From: Burkholderia humptydooensis
GTDB taxonomy: Bacteria > Pseudomonadota > Gammaproteobacteria > Burkholderiales > Burkholderiaceae
Direction of reading: 5' to 3'
Assembly (NCBI RefSeq): GCF_001513745.1
Contig: NZ_CP013380.1
Coordinates: forward strand, 1,116,001 to 1,180,000
DNA: 64,000 nt
The notes under the pieces are model-generated. The model saw only the letters and a program-made list of their open reading frames with translations. It did no database searches and had not been told where the DNA came from. This document shows, in pieces, positions 1 through 8,475 of this stretch. Made by a program: the position numbers and the translations under genes. Within the stretch, counting starts at the first letter, position 1; each line of letters begins with the position of its first letter.

Positions 1-663
1 GAGCTGTTCCAGGGCACGATCTCGAACAACGCGATCGTCAACAACAACCCGAACCTGCAGCCGGAAAAGGCGATCGACTGGGACTTCACGGCCGAGCGTG
101 ACATGGGCTTCGGCGTCGTGCGCGCGAGCGTGTTCCAGAGCGATCTGCACCAATCGATCTACAGCCAGACGACGCTCGCGGGCGCTTCGACGTACACGAA
201 CATCTCGAATGTCGACCGCGTGCGGGTGCGCGGCGTCGAGCTCGCGTTCTCGGGGCAGGACGTCGCAATCAGAGGGCTCGACGTCGACGCGAACGTGTCC
301 GCGACGAATGCGCAGACGCTCGCCGACGCGGCGAACCCGAACTACGTCGGCGCGCGCTGGCCGAGGATTCCGCGGATGCGCGCGAACCTGCTCGCGTCGT
401 ACCGCTTCGACGAGCACTGGATGACGAGCGTCGGCGTTCGCTATTCGGGGCGGCAGTACAACGCGCTCGACAACAGCGACGTGAATCCGAACGTGTATGG
501 CGGCACCAGCTCGTATGCGGTCGTCGACCTGAAGGCGCGCTACCGGTTCGATCGGCACTGGCTCGCGTCGTTCGGCATCGACAACGTGACCGATCGCCGC
601 TACTACGTGTTCCATCCTTATCCGGGCCGCACTTTTTATGGAGAGTTGAAATGGTCGCTATGA
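1..663 (+). CDS. TonB-dependent outer-membrane receptor, C-terminal part (5' end outside window)
   Basis: The reading frame is open from base 1, so only the last 220 residues are present. They look like the C-terminal beta-barrel of a TonB-dependent receptor: an NPNLQPEKA stretch typical of the family near the start, alternating aromatic/polar strands, the motif GIDNVTDRRYY and a terminal strand ending in KWSL. Such receptors import siderophores, metals or vitamins across the outer membrane using TonB energy. The substrate cannot be read from this fragment. The gene is followed immediately by an exported Asp-box protein and a thioredoxin-like protein in a tight operon, which hints at metal or redox-linked uptake; that is inference. 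Confidence 0.88.
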   Translation, partial: ELFQGTISNNAIVNNNPNLQPEKAIDWDFTAERDMGFGVVRASVFQSDLHQSIYSQTTLAGASTYTNISNVDRVRVRGVELAFSGQDVAIRGLDVDANVSATNAQTLADAANPNYVGARWPRIPRMRANLLASYRFDEHWMTSVGVRYSGRQYNALDNSDVNPNVYGGTSSYAVVDLKARYRFDRHWLASFGIDNVTDRRYYVFHPYPGRTFYGELKWSL

Positions 664-1931
664 AGCATCGATCGGCGGGCGTCGCGCTCGTCGCGCTTGT
701 TGCGTTCGCGCGCGGTGCGCTCGCGCACGACGCGCAGCCGGCCGCGGGCGCATCGTCCGCGCATGCTGCGCACATAGAGATGGACGCTGCGCCGGCCGGC
801 GCGGCGCAGAAGGCGCCGCTCGCGACGGGAGCCGCATTCGATGCGCGTCATCGGCTGTGGGTCGCGTGGGTCGAAGGGCAGCATGTCGTCGTCGCGCATT
901 CGGACGACGCCGGGCGCACGCTGAGCGCGCCCGCGACGGTCAACGCGCTGCCCGAACCGGTCTACACGAGCGCAGAGAACCGGCCGAAGATCGCCGCGAG
1001 CTCGGACGGGCGCGCGATCTACGTCACGTGGTCGATGCCGCTCGATGCGCCTTACACCGGGATGGTGCGCTTCTCGCGCTCGCTCGACGGCGGCGCGACG
1101 TGGTCGGTGCCCGTCACCGTGCATCGCGACCGGCAGGCGATCACACATCGTTTCGACATGCTGACGATCGATCCGCAAGGCCGCATCTTCGTCGTGTGGA
1201 TCGACAAGCGGGATCTCGTCGCGGCGCACCGGGCGGGGCGTTCGTACGACGGCGCGGCGATCTACTACGCGGTGTCGACCGACGGCGGCGCGACGTTCGA
1301 GCCGGAACGCAAGGTGAGCGACCACACGTGCGAATGCTGCCGGATCGCGATGGCGATCGATGCCGGCGGCCGCGTGCAGGCCGCGTGGCGCAACGTGTTC
1401 CCAGGCCAGATCCGCGATCATGCGGTGGCGGTGCTGCCCGCGTCGGCGGACCGCGCGGTCGAGCCCGTGCGCGCGACATTCTCGAACTGGCATGTCGAGG
1501 CGTGCCCGGATCACGGGCCTGCGCTCGCGATCACGACGGATGGCGTGCGGCATCTCGCATGGTTCGGCGTCGTCGACGGCAAGGCAGACGTGTTCTATTC
1601 GCGACTCGATGCGAGCGGCGCGCCGCTCGGCACGCCGCTCGCGTTCGGCGACGATCCGGCGGCGCCGAACGAACAGGCGTCGCATGCGGCACTCGTCGCG
1701 CAGCGCGACACGCTATGGCTCGCGTGGAAGGCGTTCGACGGCGACACGATGCGCATCAGGCTGCGCCGGTCGGACGACGGCGGCATGCACTGGAGCGCGC
1801 CGCGCACGCTCGCGTACACGTCGGGCGCGAGCGACAACCCGCAACTGCTGGCCGACCGCGGACGCATCTATCTGTCATGGCGCACGCGCAACGACGGCTA
1901 TCGATTGATCGACGTGGAGGCGCAGCAATGA
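651..1931 (+). CDS. exported Asp-box (BNR/sialidase-fold) repeat protein
   Basis: 426 residues. The N-terminus is a signal peptide (basic start, Ala/Val/Leu core, cleavage near ARGALA-HD), followed by a His/Met/Ala-rich linker. Four Asp-box motifs (S-x-D-x-G-x-T/H) are visible near residues 84, 144, 204 and 380, predicting a six-bladed beta-propeller. The catalytic arginines of true sialidases are not obvious, so enzymatic activity is doubtful. A Cys-rich HTCECC motif near residue 224 could bind metal or haem-like ligands. The start at 651 is favoured by GGAGAG six bases upstream; it overlaps the receptor gene by 13 bases. The next gene overlaps by ATGA. Function unknown; probably works with the receptor and the thioredoxin. 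Confidence 0.75.
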   Translation: MVAMKHRSAGVALVALVAFARGALAHDAQPAAGASSAHAAHIEMDAAPAGAAQKAPLATGAAFDARHRLWVAWVEGQHVVVAHSDDAGRTLSAPATVNALPEPVYTSAENRPKIAASSDGRAIYVTWSMPLDAPYTGMVRFSRSLDGGATWSVPVTVHRDRQAITHRFDMLTIDPQGRIFVVWIDKRDLVAAHRAGRSYDGAAIYYAVSTDGGATFEPERKVSDHTCECCRIAMAIDAGGRVQAAWRNVFPGQIRDHAVAVLPASADRAVEPVRATFSNWHVEACPDHGPALAITTDGVRHLAWFGVVDGKADVFYSRLDASGAPLGTPLAFGDDPAAPNEQASHAALVAQRDTLWLAWKAFDGDTMRIRLRRSDDGGMHWSAPRTLAYTSGASDNPQLLADRGRIYLSWRTRNDGYRLIDVEAQQ

Positions 1932-2416
1932 AACGAATGGTTTTCGCACTCGCTGCGTTCGCGATTGTCGCGTCGGGCGTCGCGGGAGAAGTGCCGGCGC
2001 CGCAGCCGCTGCGCGCGTCGGAGGTCGCATCGCTCTATGCGAGCGGAAGCGGGGCGCCGCTCGTCGTCGAAGTGTGGTCGCTCGACTGCGGCTACTGCCG
2101 CGAGAACGCCGTGCATCTCGTCGAATGGCAGCGGCGGCATCCGCAGGTGCGCATCGCACTCGTCGCGCTCGACTCGCTCGACGAGCACGCGCAGGCGCTC
2201 GCCGGCGCGCTCGCGCAGATGCAACTGCCCGCAACGGTCAGGCAATACGCGAACGCGGAGCCGATGCCGGAACGATTGCGCGCGGCGCTCGATCCGGCGT
2301 GGCGTGGCGAACTGCCGCGCACGCTGTGGATCGGCGCGGACGGCACGCGGCGCGCGAAGAGCGGCTTGCTCACGCCGGCCGTGCTCGATGCTTGGCTGCA
2401 ACATCGGGATTCCTGA
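1928..2416 (+). CDS. TlpA-like periplasmic thioredoxin-fold protein
   Basis: 162 residues with an N-terminal signal peptide (MKRMVFALAAFAIVASG) and a thioredoxin fold. The redox pair is CGYC near residue 54, in the strand context EVWSLDCGYC, and a cis-Pro-like LPRTLW segment lies further on. This indicates a periplasmic thiol oxidoreductase of the TlpA/ResA type, possibly reducing cysteines of a partner. Its start codon overlaps the stop of the Asp-box gene (ATGA), so the two are probably translationally coupled. The upstream partner carries a CECC motif, which would be a natural substrate; that link is inference. Confidence 0.78.
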   Translation: MKRMVFALAAFAIVASGVAGEVPAPQPLRASEVASLYASGSGAPLVVEVWSLDCGYCRENAVHLVEWQRRHPQVRIALVALDSLDEHAQALAGALAQMQLPATVRQYANAEPMPERLRAALDPAWRGELPRTLWIGADGTRRAKSGLLTPAVLDAWLQHRDS

Positions 2417-2559
2417 CGATCGGTGGGGAGGCGAAGGTCGTCGGCGCGAGTAAGCGATCCGGAATGCAGAAGAACGCGGCGCGCGGCCGCGAGAAAGGCG
2501 GGGGGACGGCGAGAAAGCGCCCGGCGGCCATGCGGCGCGCCGGGCAACGTCGCTATACG

Positions 2560-2811
2560 TCAGGCTCGCTTGAATAGCCGGATCACGAACAGCAGGATGA
2601 CTGCGCCGATGACGGCGACGATCACCGAGCTGATGAAGCCGCCGCCGATGTGAATGCCGAGAATGCCGGCGAGCCAGCCGCCGATGACGGCGCCGACGAT
2701 GCCGACGATGATGTCCACGAGCAGCCCGAAGCCGCCGCCCTTCACGAGCAGGCCGGCGAGCCAGCCGGCGATTGCGCCGATGATGAGCCACATAATCAAG
2801 CCATGAGCCAT
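2560..2811 (-). CDS. GlsB/YeaQ/YmgE family small membrane protein
   Basis: 83 residues, almost entirely hydrophobic, with three predicted membrane segments and the glycine-rich pattern of the transglycosylase-associated (GlsB/YeaQ/YmgE) family: IIGAIAGWLAG, GIVGAVIGGWLAG and a last segment ending RLFKRA. Family members are stress-induced envelope proteins without a known enzymatic activity. The start at 2811 follows AGGAGAGG at good spacing; a longer frame upstream has no such signal. Monocistronic. Confidence 0.85.
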   Translation of the reverse strand: MAHGLIMWLIIGAIAGWLAGLLVKGGGFGLLVDIIVGIVGAVIGGWLAGILGIHIGGGFISSVIVAVIGAVILLFVIRLFKRA

Positions 2812-3263
2812 GGTGGTCCTCTCCTTTGTTAGTTCCCACGAATGAGCCGACGTCGGGCGCTGCCTGTGACGTGACGCGGATCGCACGCCGATCCCGGAGC
2901 GTCGCACACGCAATTTACTGCAATAGGCGGGTCAGGATCGTTAAGTAATGTTACGCATCCCGTCCGGATTGACCAAATATTTTTTGCCGGACGAATGCCG
3001 ATGCGCGCATTGAAATAAAAGCGTAAGAAAACGTGTGCTCGATTGGCTTGCGATGACGCGCTGCGTTGCGAGCGGCGCGCGTGCGGCGGCGCAGCGAATG
3101 GTTTTGACGGTAGCCGACGGTGGGCATGCGCACAGTGCGGTACGGCACCGTTCAGGCGGACGAATGAACGCGCAAGTGCGCTTGAGTCGAAACATGTCGA
3201 AGGCGTGGCGATCGATTGCGATCGCGCTGGCATCGCGCCAACGACGTCGAGCCACGTGAAGGC

Positions 3264-3363
3264 GCTGCTTTATTCGGGACCGTTATTGGCGATTGGTTCG
3301 GACTGCTGTCCGGTATCGCTTGGAGCGCGACGACGGTTGTCGTGAGGAGAACGCGGCTGTCGA
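3264..3363 (+). pseudogene. remnant of an EamA/DMT-family transporter
   Basis: A short open stretch encodes GTVIGDWFGLLSGIAWSATT followed by VVVRRTRLS, which resembles the beginning of the second half of drug/metabolite transporters of the EamA type. No start codon context, no further transporter sequence on either side. It abuts a LysR remnant on the other strand, so the region looks like a deletion scar. Recognition is from pattern only. Confidence 0.5.
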
Positions 3364-3373
3364 TCCTGCCGCT

Positions 3374-3499
3374 GCTCGCGACCGTGACATGCGAATGACG
3401 CGCGGCTTCGGCGAGGCTGTCGCCGCGCGCGGACGCTTCGAATGTGCGCAACGCCGACAGAGGCGGAAGCTTCGACGTGTCTTGCGGATCGGGCCGCAT
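3374..3499 (-). pseudogene. remnant of a LysR-family regulator (N-terminal HTH, GcvA-like)
   Basis: The stretch reads LPPLSALRTFEASARGDSLA and then EAARHSHVTVAS, i.e. the beginning of a LysR-type helix-turn-helix of the GcvA subgroup (usual form LPPLxALRAFEAAARHLSFT). The similarity stops after about 42 residues at the junction with the EamA remnant, so more than 250 residues of the normal regulator are missing. No functional product expected. Confidence 0.6.
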
Positions 3500-3528
3500 G
3501 GGCGGGCTTGATCGGATCGATAAATGAA

Positions 3529-3560
3529 AAGGGCTGCGATGCTTTCGCATCGCAGCCCTT
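3529..3560 (-). terminator. Rho-independent terminator of tRNA-Thr
   Basis: Perfect 14-bp inverted repeat (3529-3542 with 3547-3560) and a 4-base loop; on the minus strand it is followed by TTTTCATTT. It starts 8 bases after the 3' end of the tRNA, as expected for a single-tRNA transcription unit. Confidence 0.85.
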
Positions 3561-3568
3561 GAATCTGT

Positions 3569-3644
3569 TGGTGCCGGAGATAGGAGTCGAACCTACGACC
3601 TTCGCATTACGAATGCGCTGCTCTACCAACTGAGCTACACCGGC
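3569..3644 (-). tRNA. thrW: tRNA-Thr(CGT)
   Basis: 76-nt cloverleaf on the minus strand with encoded CCA. The D arm, the anticodon arm with loop TTCGTAA (anticodon CGT, reads ACG) and the T arm GGTTCGACTCC match E. coli tRNA-Thr(CGT) almost exactly. The acceptor stem GCCGGTG / CTCCGGC has one U-U opposition at position 6-67. It has its own promoter and terminator. Confidence 0.96.
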
Positions 3645-3658
3645 AACAAAGAAATGAA

Positions 3659-3687
3659 ATTATAGGGAGCTACTGGAGGCTTGGCAA
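3659..3687 (-). promoter_or_regulatory. sigma-70 promoter of tRNA-Thr
   Basis: On the minus strand TTGCCA (3687-3682) and a perfect TATAAT (3664-3659) are separated by 17 bases; the tRNA 5' end is 15 bases downstream of the -10 element. The match is close to consensus, as usual for stable-RNA genes. Confidence 0.85.
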
Positions 3688-3866
3688 GAGGGTTGGCGAA
3701 AAAAAATCGATGTTTTTTGCCGCGCGGATAACGGCCCGATTCGTCGATATTTCGCGCAACCGATTCGCGCCGGTTCGCCGTCATTCGACGAGTGCACATC
3801 GAGCGGAGCGCGCCGGATGCGGCAGGGCGGTGCCGGCGGCGGCGCCCCGACGCCCGCGGTCGTGCG

Positions 3867-4883
<1,017 letters not shown>

Positions 4884-5011
4884 GGGGAACTCCGAGAGGC
4901 TGAAGAATGCGTTGGATGTTGGGATAGGAATAGGCTCGATTTTACCCGTCGCGACCCGTGGCAGACGGTTTTTCGGCGAAAACGGGCCGCAAGCGGCGGG
5001 CGGCGCGCCGC

Positions 5012-5944
5012 CTACAGCAGCTCGATCTCGGGCAGCGACGCCGCGCTCGTCTCGCGCATCGTCGCGACGAAGTCGGCCGCGTACGCGCGCGTCGAGAACG
5101 CGGGCAGCGTCGCCGCGTAGAGCTCGCCCGACAGCGTCGAGCCGTCGGCGCGCAGCACCGGGCGCGCGCTCACGTAACGCTTGTCGAGGTAGGTCGCGAC
5201 CGCCCACAGCGGTAGCGCCGCGACGCCGCGCCGGCTCGCGACGAGCTGCAGGATCGCGATCGTCAGCTCCGACGTGCGCCGCTTCGGCTCGATGCCGGCG
5301 GGCTTCAGCACCTGCCGGACGATGTCGAGCATCTCGTCGGGCACCGGGTACGTGATGAGCGTTTCGTCGCCGAAGTCGGCGGCCGCCAGCGACGGTTTTT
5401 GCGCGAGCGCGTGGTCGTTGCCGACGAGCCCGACGATCTGGAAGCGAAAGAGCGGGTGATAGTCGACCGCTTCGTCGGCGTCGGCCTCGGCGACGATCGC
5501 GAGATCCGCGCGGTCCTGGTGCAGGAGGCCGATCGGGTCCGCGTGAAAGCCCGACACGATGTCGAGCTCGACTTCCGGCCAGCGCTGCCGGAACGCGTCC
5601 ATCGCGGGCATCAGCCAGTCGAAGCAGGTATGGCATTCGACCGCGATCCGCAGCGCGCCGCCCGTGCCGAGCGCGAGGCGCGCGATGTCGCGCTCGGCTT
5701 CCTCGATCGCGGGCACGACCTGCTCGGCGAGCGCGAGCAGCCGCTTGCCGGCCGCGGTGAACGTGAGCGGCGCGGACTTGCGCACGAAGAGCGGCAGCCC
5801 GAAGTGCGTCTCGAGCGCCTTCAACTGATGCGACAGCGCCGACTGCGTGAGGCACAGCACCTGCGCGGCGCGCGACAGGTTGCCGGTATCGCGCAGCGCG
5901 ACGAGCGTCTGCAGATGCCGGAATTCGAGCGGGGAGCGGATCAT
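5012..5944 (-). CDS. metR: LysR-type transcriptional regulator MetR
   Basis: 310 residues. N-terminal winged HTH (residues 5-63: [20 protein letters not shown] and [12 protein letters not shown]) and a C-terminal periplasmic-binding-like effector domain. It is divergent from metE with a perfect MetR operator between them, the classical arrangement: MetR with homocysteine as coregulator activates metE and represses itself. The start at 5944 was chosen because the HTH begins there with normal spacing; upstream codons are within the operator/promoter region. Confidence 0.93.
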   Translation of the reverse strand: MIRSPLEFRHLQTLVALRDTGNLSRAAQVLCLTQSALSHQLKALETHFGLPLFVRKSAPLTFTAAGKRLLALAEQVVPAIEEAERDIARLALGTGGALRIAVECHTCFDWLMPAMDAFRQRWPEVELDIVSGFHADPIGLLHQDRADLAIVAEADADEAVDYHPLFRFQIVGLVGNDHALAQKPSLAAADFGDETLITYPVPDEMLDIVRQVLKPAGIEPKRRTSELTIAILQLVASRRGVAALPLWAVATYLDKRYVSARPVLRADGSTLSGELYAATLPAFSTRAYAADFVATMRETSAASLPEIELL

Positions 5945-5971
5945 CGCAGTGCGCGTCGCAGGGTTTGAAGT

Positions 5972-5984
5972 TGAAAAATATTCA
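5972..5984. promoter_or_regulatory. MetR operator in the metR-metE intergenic region
   Basis: TGAA-AAATA-TTCA at 5972-5984 is an exact match to the enterobacterial MetR box TGAANNNNNTTCA. It is the only AT-rich patch in the 116-base space between the divergent start codons, which is where MetR binds to activate metE and autorepress metR. A half-site TTGAAG lies just upstream. Confidence 0.85.
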
Positions 5985-6060
5985 TGTTGTTCGGCAAAAA
6001 CTTTCGTTTGAGTAATGATAGGGCAAATCCGATACTGCTGGTCACTTCTGGAGGATCGAG

Positions 6061-8355
6061 ATGAGCACCGCACATATCCTGGGTTTTCCGCGCATCGGCG
6101 CGCAACGGGAACTGAAGTTCGCCCTCGAACGCTACTGGCGCGACGGTGCGTCGGCCGACGCCGAGCGCGCGCTCGTCGACACCGGCCGCGCGCTGCGCGC
6201 CGCGCACTGGCGCACGCAGCGCGACGCCGGGCTCGACTGCGTGACGGTTGGCGATTTCGCGTGGTACGACCACGTGCTGACGACGCTCGCGCATGTCGGC
6301 GGCCTGCCGCCGCGCTTCGGCTTCGACGCGCGCGCGCTCACGCTCGCCGATCACTTCGCGGCCGCCCGCGGCAACGCCGCTCAGCCGGCGATGGAAATGA
6401 CGAAGTGGTTCGATACGAACTACCACTACCTGGTGCCCGAGTATTCGCCCGCGACGACGTTCGGGCCGGGCGTCGAGTGGCTCTTCGACGAGGTGCGCGA
6501 AGCGCGCGCGCTCGGCCACCGCGCGAAGGCGGCGCTCGTCGGCCCGCTCACGCTGCTCTGGCTCGGCAAGGCGCGCGACGGGCTCGCCGAGCGTCTCGAT
6601 CTGCTGCCGCGCCTCGTGCCCGCGTATCGCGCGCTGCTCGCACGGCTGAAGGAAGAGGGCGTCGACTGGGTGCAGATCGACGAGCCGATCTTCGCGCTCG
6701 ATCTGCCCGCCGCGTGGCGCGACGCGGCGCAGCCCGCGTACGAAGCGCTCGCGCCCGGCGCGCCGAAGCTGCTGGTCGCGACGTACTTCGACGACGCGAG
6801 CGAGCACGCGGCGCGGCTGAAGGCGCTGCCCGTCGCGGGCCTGCACATCGACCTCGTGCGCGGCGACGCGCAGCTCGACGCATTCGTCGCGGATTATCCG
6901 GCCGACAAGGTGCTGTCGTGCGGCATCGTCGACGGCCGCAACGTGTGGCGCAACGACCTCGACCGCTCGCTCGCGCGGCTCGCGCCGGTGCGCGACGCGC
7001 TCGGCGAGCGGCTGTGGGTCGCGACGAGCTGCTCGTTGCTGCACGCGCCCGTCGATCTCGCGCACGAGCCGAAGCTCGACGACGAGCTGAAGGCGTGGCT
7101 CGCGTTCGCGGCGCAGAAGACGCGCGAGGTCGCGGCGCTGCGCGACGCGCTCGTGAAGGGGCGCGCGGCGGTCGCGGCGGAGTTCGACGCCGCTGCTGCG
7201 GCGGCGGCCGCGCGCCGCACGTCGGCGCGCATCCACAATCCGCTCGTCAAGCGCCGCGTCGCGGCGCTGACCGACGCCGACGCGCGCCGCGCGAGCGCGT
7301 ATCCGGCGCGCGCGGCCGCGCAGCGCGCGCGCTTCGACTTGCCGCCGCTGCCGACGACGACGATCGGCTCGTTCCCGCAGACGCCGGAGATCCGCCGCGC
7401 GCGCGCCGCGTTCAAGCAGGGCGTGCTCGATCACCTTGGCTATCTGGAGGCGATGCGCGAGCAGGTGCGCATCGCGATCGACAAGCAGCTCGCGTACGGC
7501 CTCGACGTGCTCGTGCACGGCGAGGCGGAGCGCAACGACATGGTCGAATACTTCGGCGAGCTGCTGTGGGGCTTCGCGATCACGAGCAACGGCTGGGTGC
7601 AGAGCTATGGTTCGCGCTGCGTGAAGCCGCCCCTCGTCTATGGCGACGTCTATCTGCCGGAGCCGATGACGGTGGGCTGGGCGTCGTATGCGCAGAGCCT
7701 GACGACGAAGCCGGTGAAGGGGATGCTGACGGGGCCCGTGACGATGCTGCAATGGTCGTTCGTGCGCGACGACCAGCCGCGCGCGACGACGGCGCTGCAG
7801 ATCGCGCTCGCGCTGCGGCAGGAGACGCTCGATCTCGAGAAGGCCGGCATCGGGATGATCCAGATCGACGAGCCGGCGCTGCGCGAGGGATTGCCGCTGA
7901 AGGCGCGCGATCGCGCCGCGTATCTGGAGTGGGCGGTGCGCGCGTTCAGGATCGCGGCGTCGGGCGTCGCGGACGCGACGCAGATCCACACGCACATGTG
8001 CTATTCGGAGTTCGGCGACATCCTGCCGTCGATCGCGGCGCTCGACGCGGACGTGATCTCGATCGAGACAACCCGCTCGAACATGGAGCTGCTCGACGCG
8101 TTCGAGACGTTCGAGTATCCGAACGAGATCGGGCCGGGCGTCTACGACATCCATTCGCCGCGCGTGCCGCACTCGGACGAGATCGAGCGGCTCATCCTGC
8201 TCGCGCTCGAGCGGATTCCGGCGCAGCGCCTGTGGGTGAATCCGGACTGCGGGCTGAAGACGCGCGAGTGGGGGCAGGTCGACGCGGCGCTCACGGCGAT
8301 GGTCGACGCGGCGAAGCGCGTGCGGCAGACGGTCGAGCAGACGGCGCTGGCCTGA
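6061..8355 (+). CDS. metE: cobalamin-independent methionine synthase
   Basis: 764 residues, full length. Transfers the methyl group of 5-methyltetrahydropteroyl-triglutamate to homocysteine. Two related barrels are visible: the N-terminal half begins [14 protein letters not shown], the C-terminal half begins near residue 430 with [14 protein letters not shown]. Zinc ligands of the C-terminal half are present: THMC (His645, Cys647) and NPDCGLKTR (Cys730), plus the substrate motifs [15 protein letters not shown] and [17 protein letters not shown] sits six bases before the ATG. Regulated by the adjacent divergent MetR. Confidence 0.97.
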   Translation: MSTAHILGFPRIGAQRELKFALERYWRDGASADAERALVDTGRALRAAHWRTQRDAGLDCVTVGDFAWYDHVLTTLAHVGGLPPRFGFDARALTLADHFAAARGNAAQPAMEMTKWFDTNYHYLVPEYSPATTFGPGVEWLFDEVREARALGHRAKAALVGPLTLLWLGKARDGLAERLDLLPRLVPAYRALLARLKEEGVDWVQIDEPIFALDLPAAWRDAAQPAYEALAPGAPKLLVATYFDDASEHAARLKALPVAGLHIDLVRGDAQLDAFVADYPADKVLSCGIVDGRNVWRNDLDRSLARLAPVRDALGERLWVATSCSLLHAPVDLAHEPKLDDELKAWLAFAAQKTREVAALRDALVKGRAAVAAEFDAAAAAAAARRTSARIHNPLVKRRVAALTDADARRASAYPARAAAQRARFDLPPLPTTTIGSFPQTPEIRRARAAFKQGVLDHLGYLEAMREQVRIAIDKQLAYGLDVLVHGEAERNDMVEYFGELLWGFAITSNGWVQSYGSRCVKPPLVYGDVYLPEPMTVGWASYAQSLTTKPVKGMLTGPVTMLQWSFVRDDQPRATTALQIALALRQETLDLEKAGIGMIQIDEPALREGLPLKARDRAAYLEWAVRAFRIAASGVADATQIHTHMCYSEFGDILPSIAALDADVISIETTRSNMELLDAFETFEYPNEIGPGVYDIHSPRVPHSDEIERLILLALERIPAQRLWVNPDCGLKTREWGQVDAALTAMVDAAKRVRQTVEQTALA

Positions 8356-8396
8356 CGCGATTCTGCTGGGTTCGATCGAATACGGTCCGATAAGAA

Positions 8397-8425
8397 AGCC
8401 GGCATCGGATGGCGCGATGCCGGCT
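8397..8425. terminator. hairpin between convergent metE and pepN
   Basis: Inverted repeat AGCCGGCATC / GATGCCGGCT (10 bp, loop 9). It lies between two convergent genes and could end transcription from both sides, but no clear U-tract follows on either strand. Confidence 0.5.
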
Positions 8426-8475
8426 CGTTCGTCCGCGGCCGCCGGGAAAAGAGCCGCGGCCGCCCGCATCGTCCG

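Noticed and set aside
5941..8469. Long minus-strand open frame opposite metE
   Set aside because: Antisense to metE, no motif, composition typical of a shadow frame.
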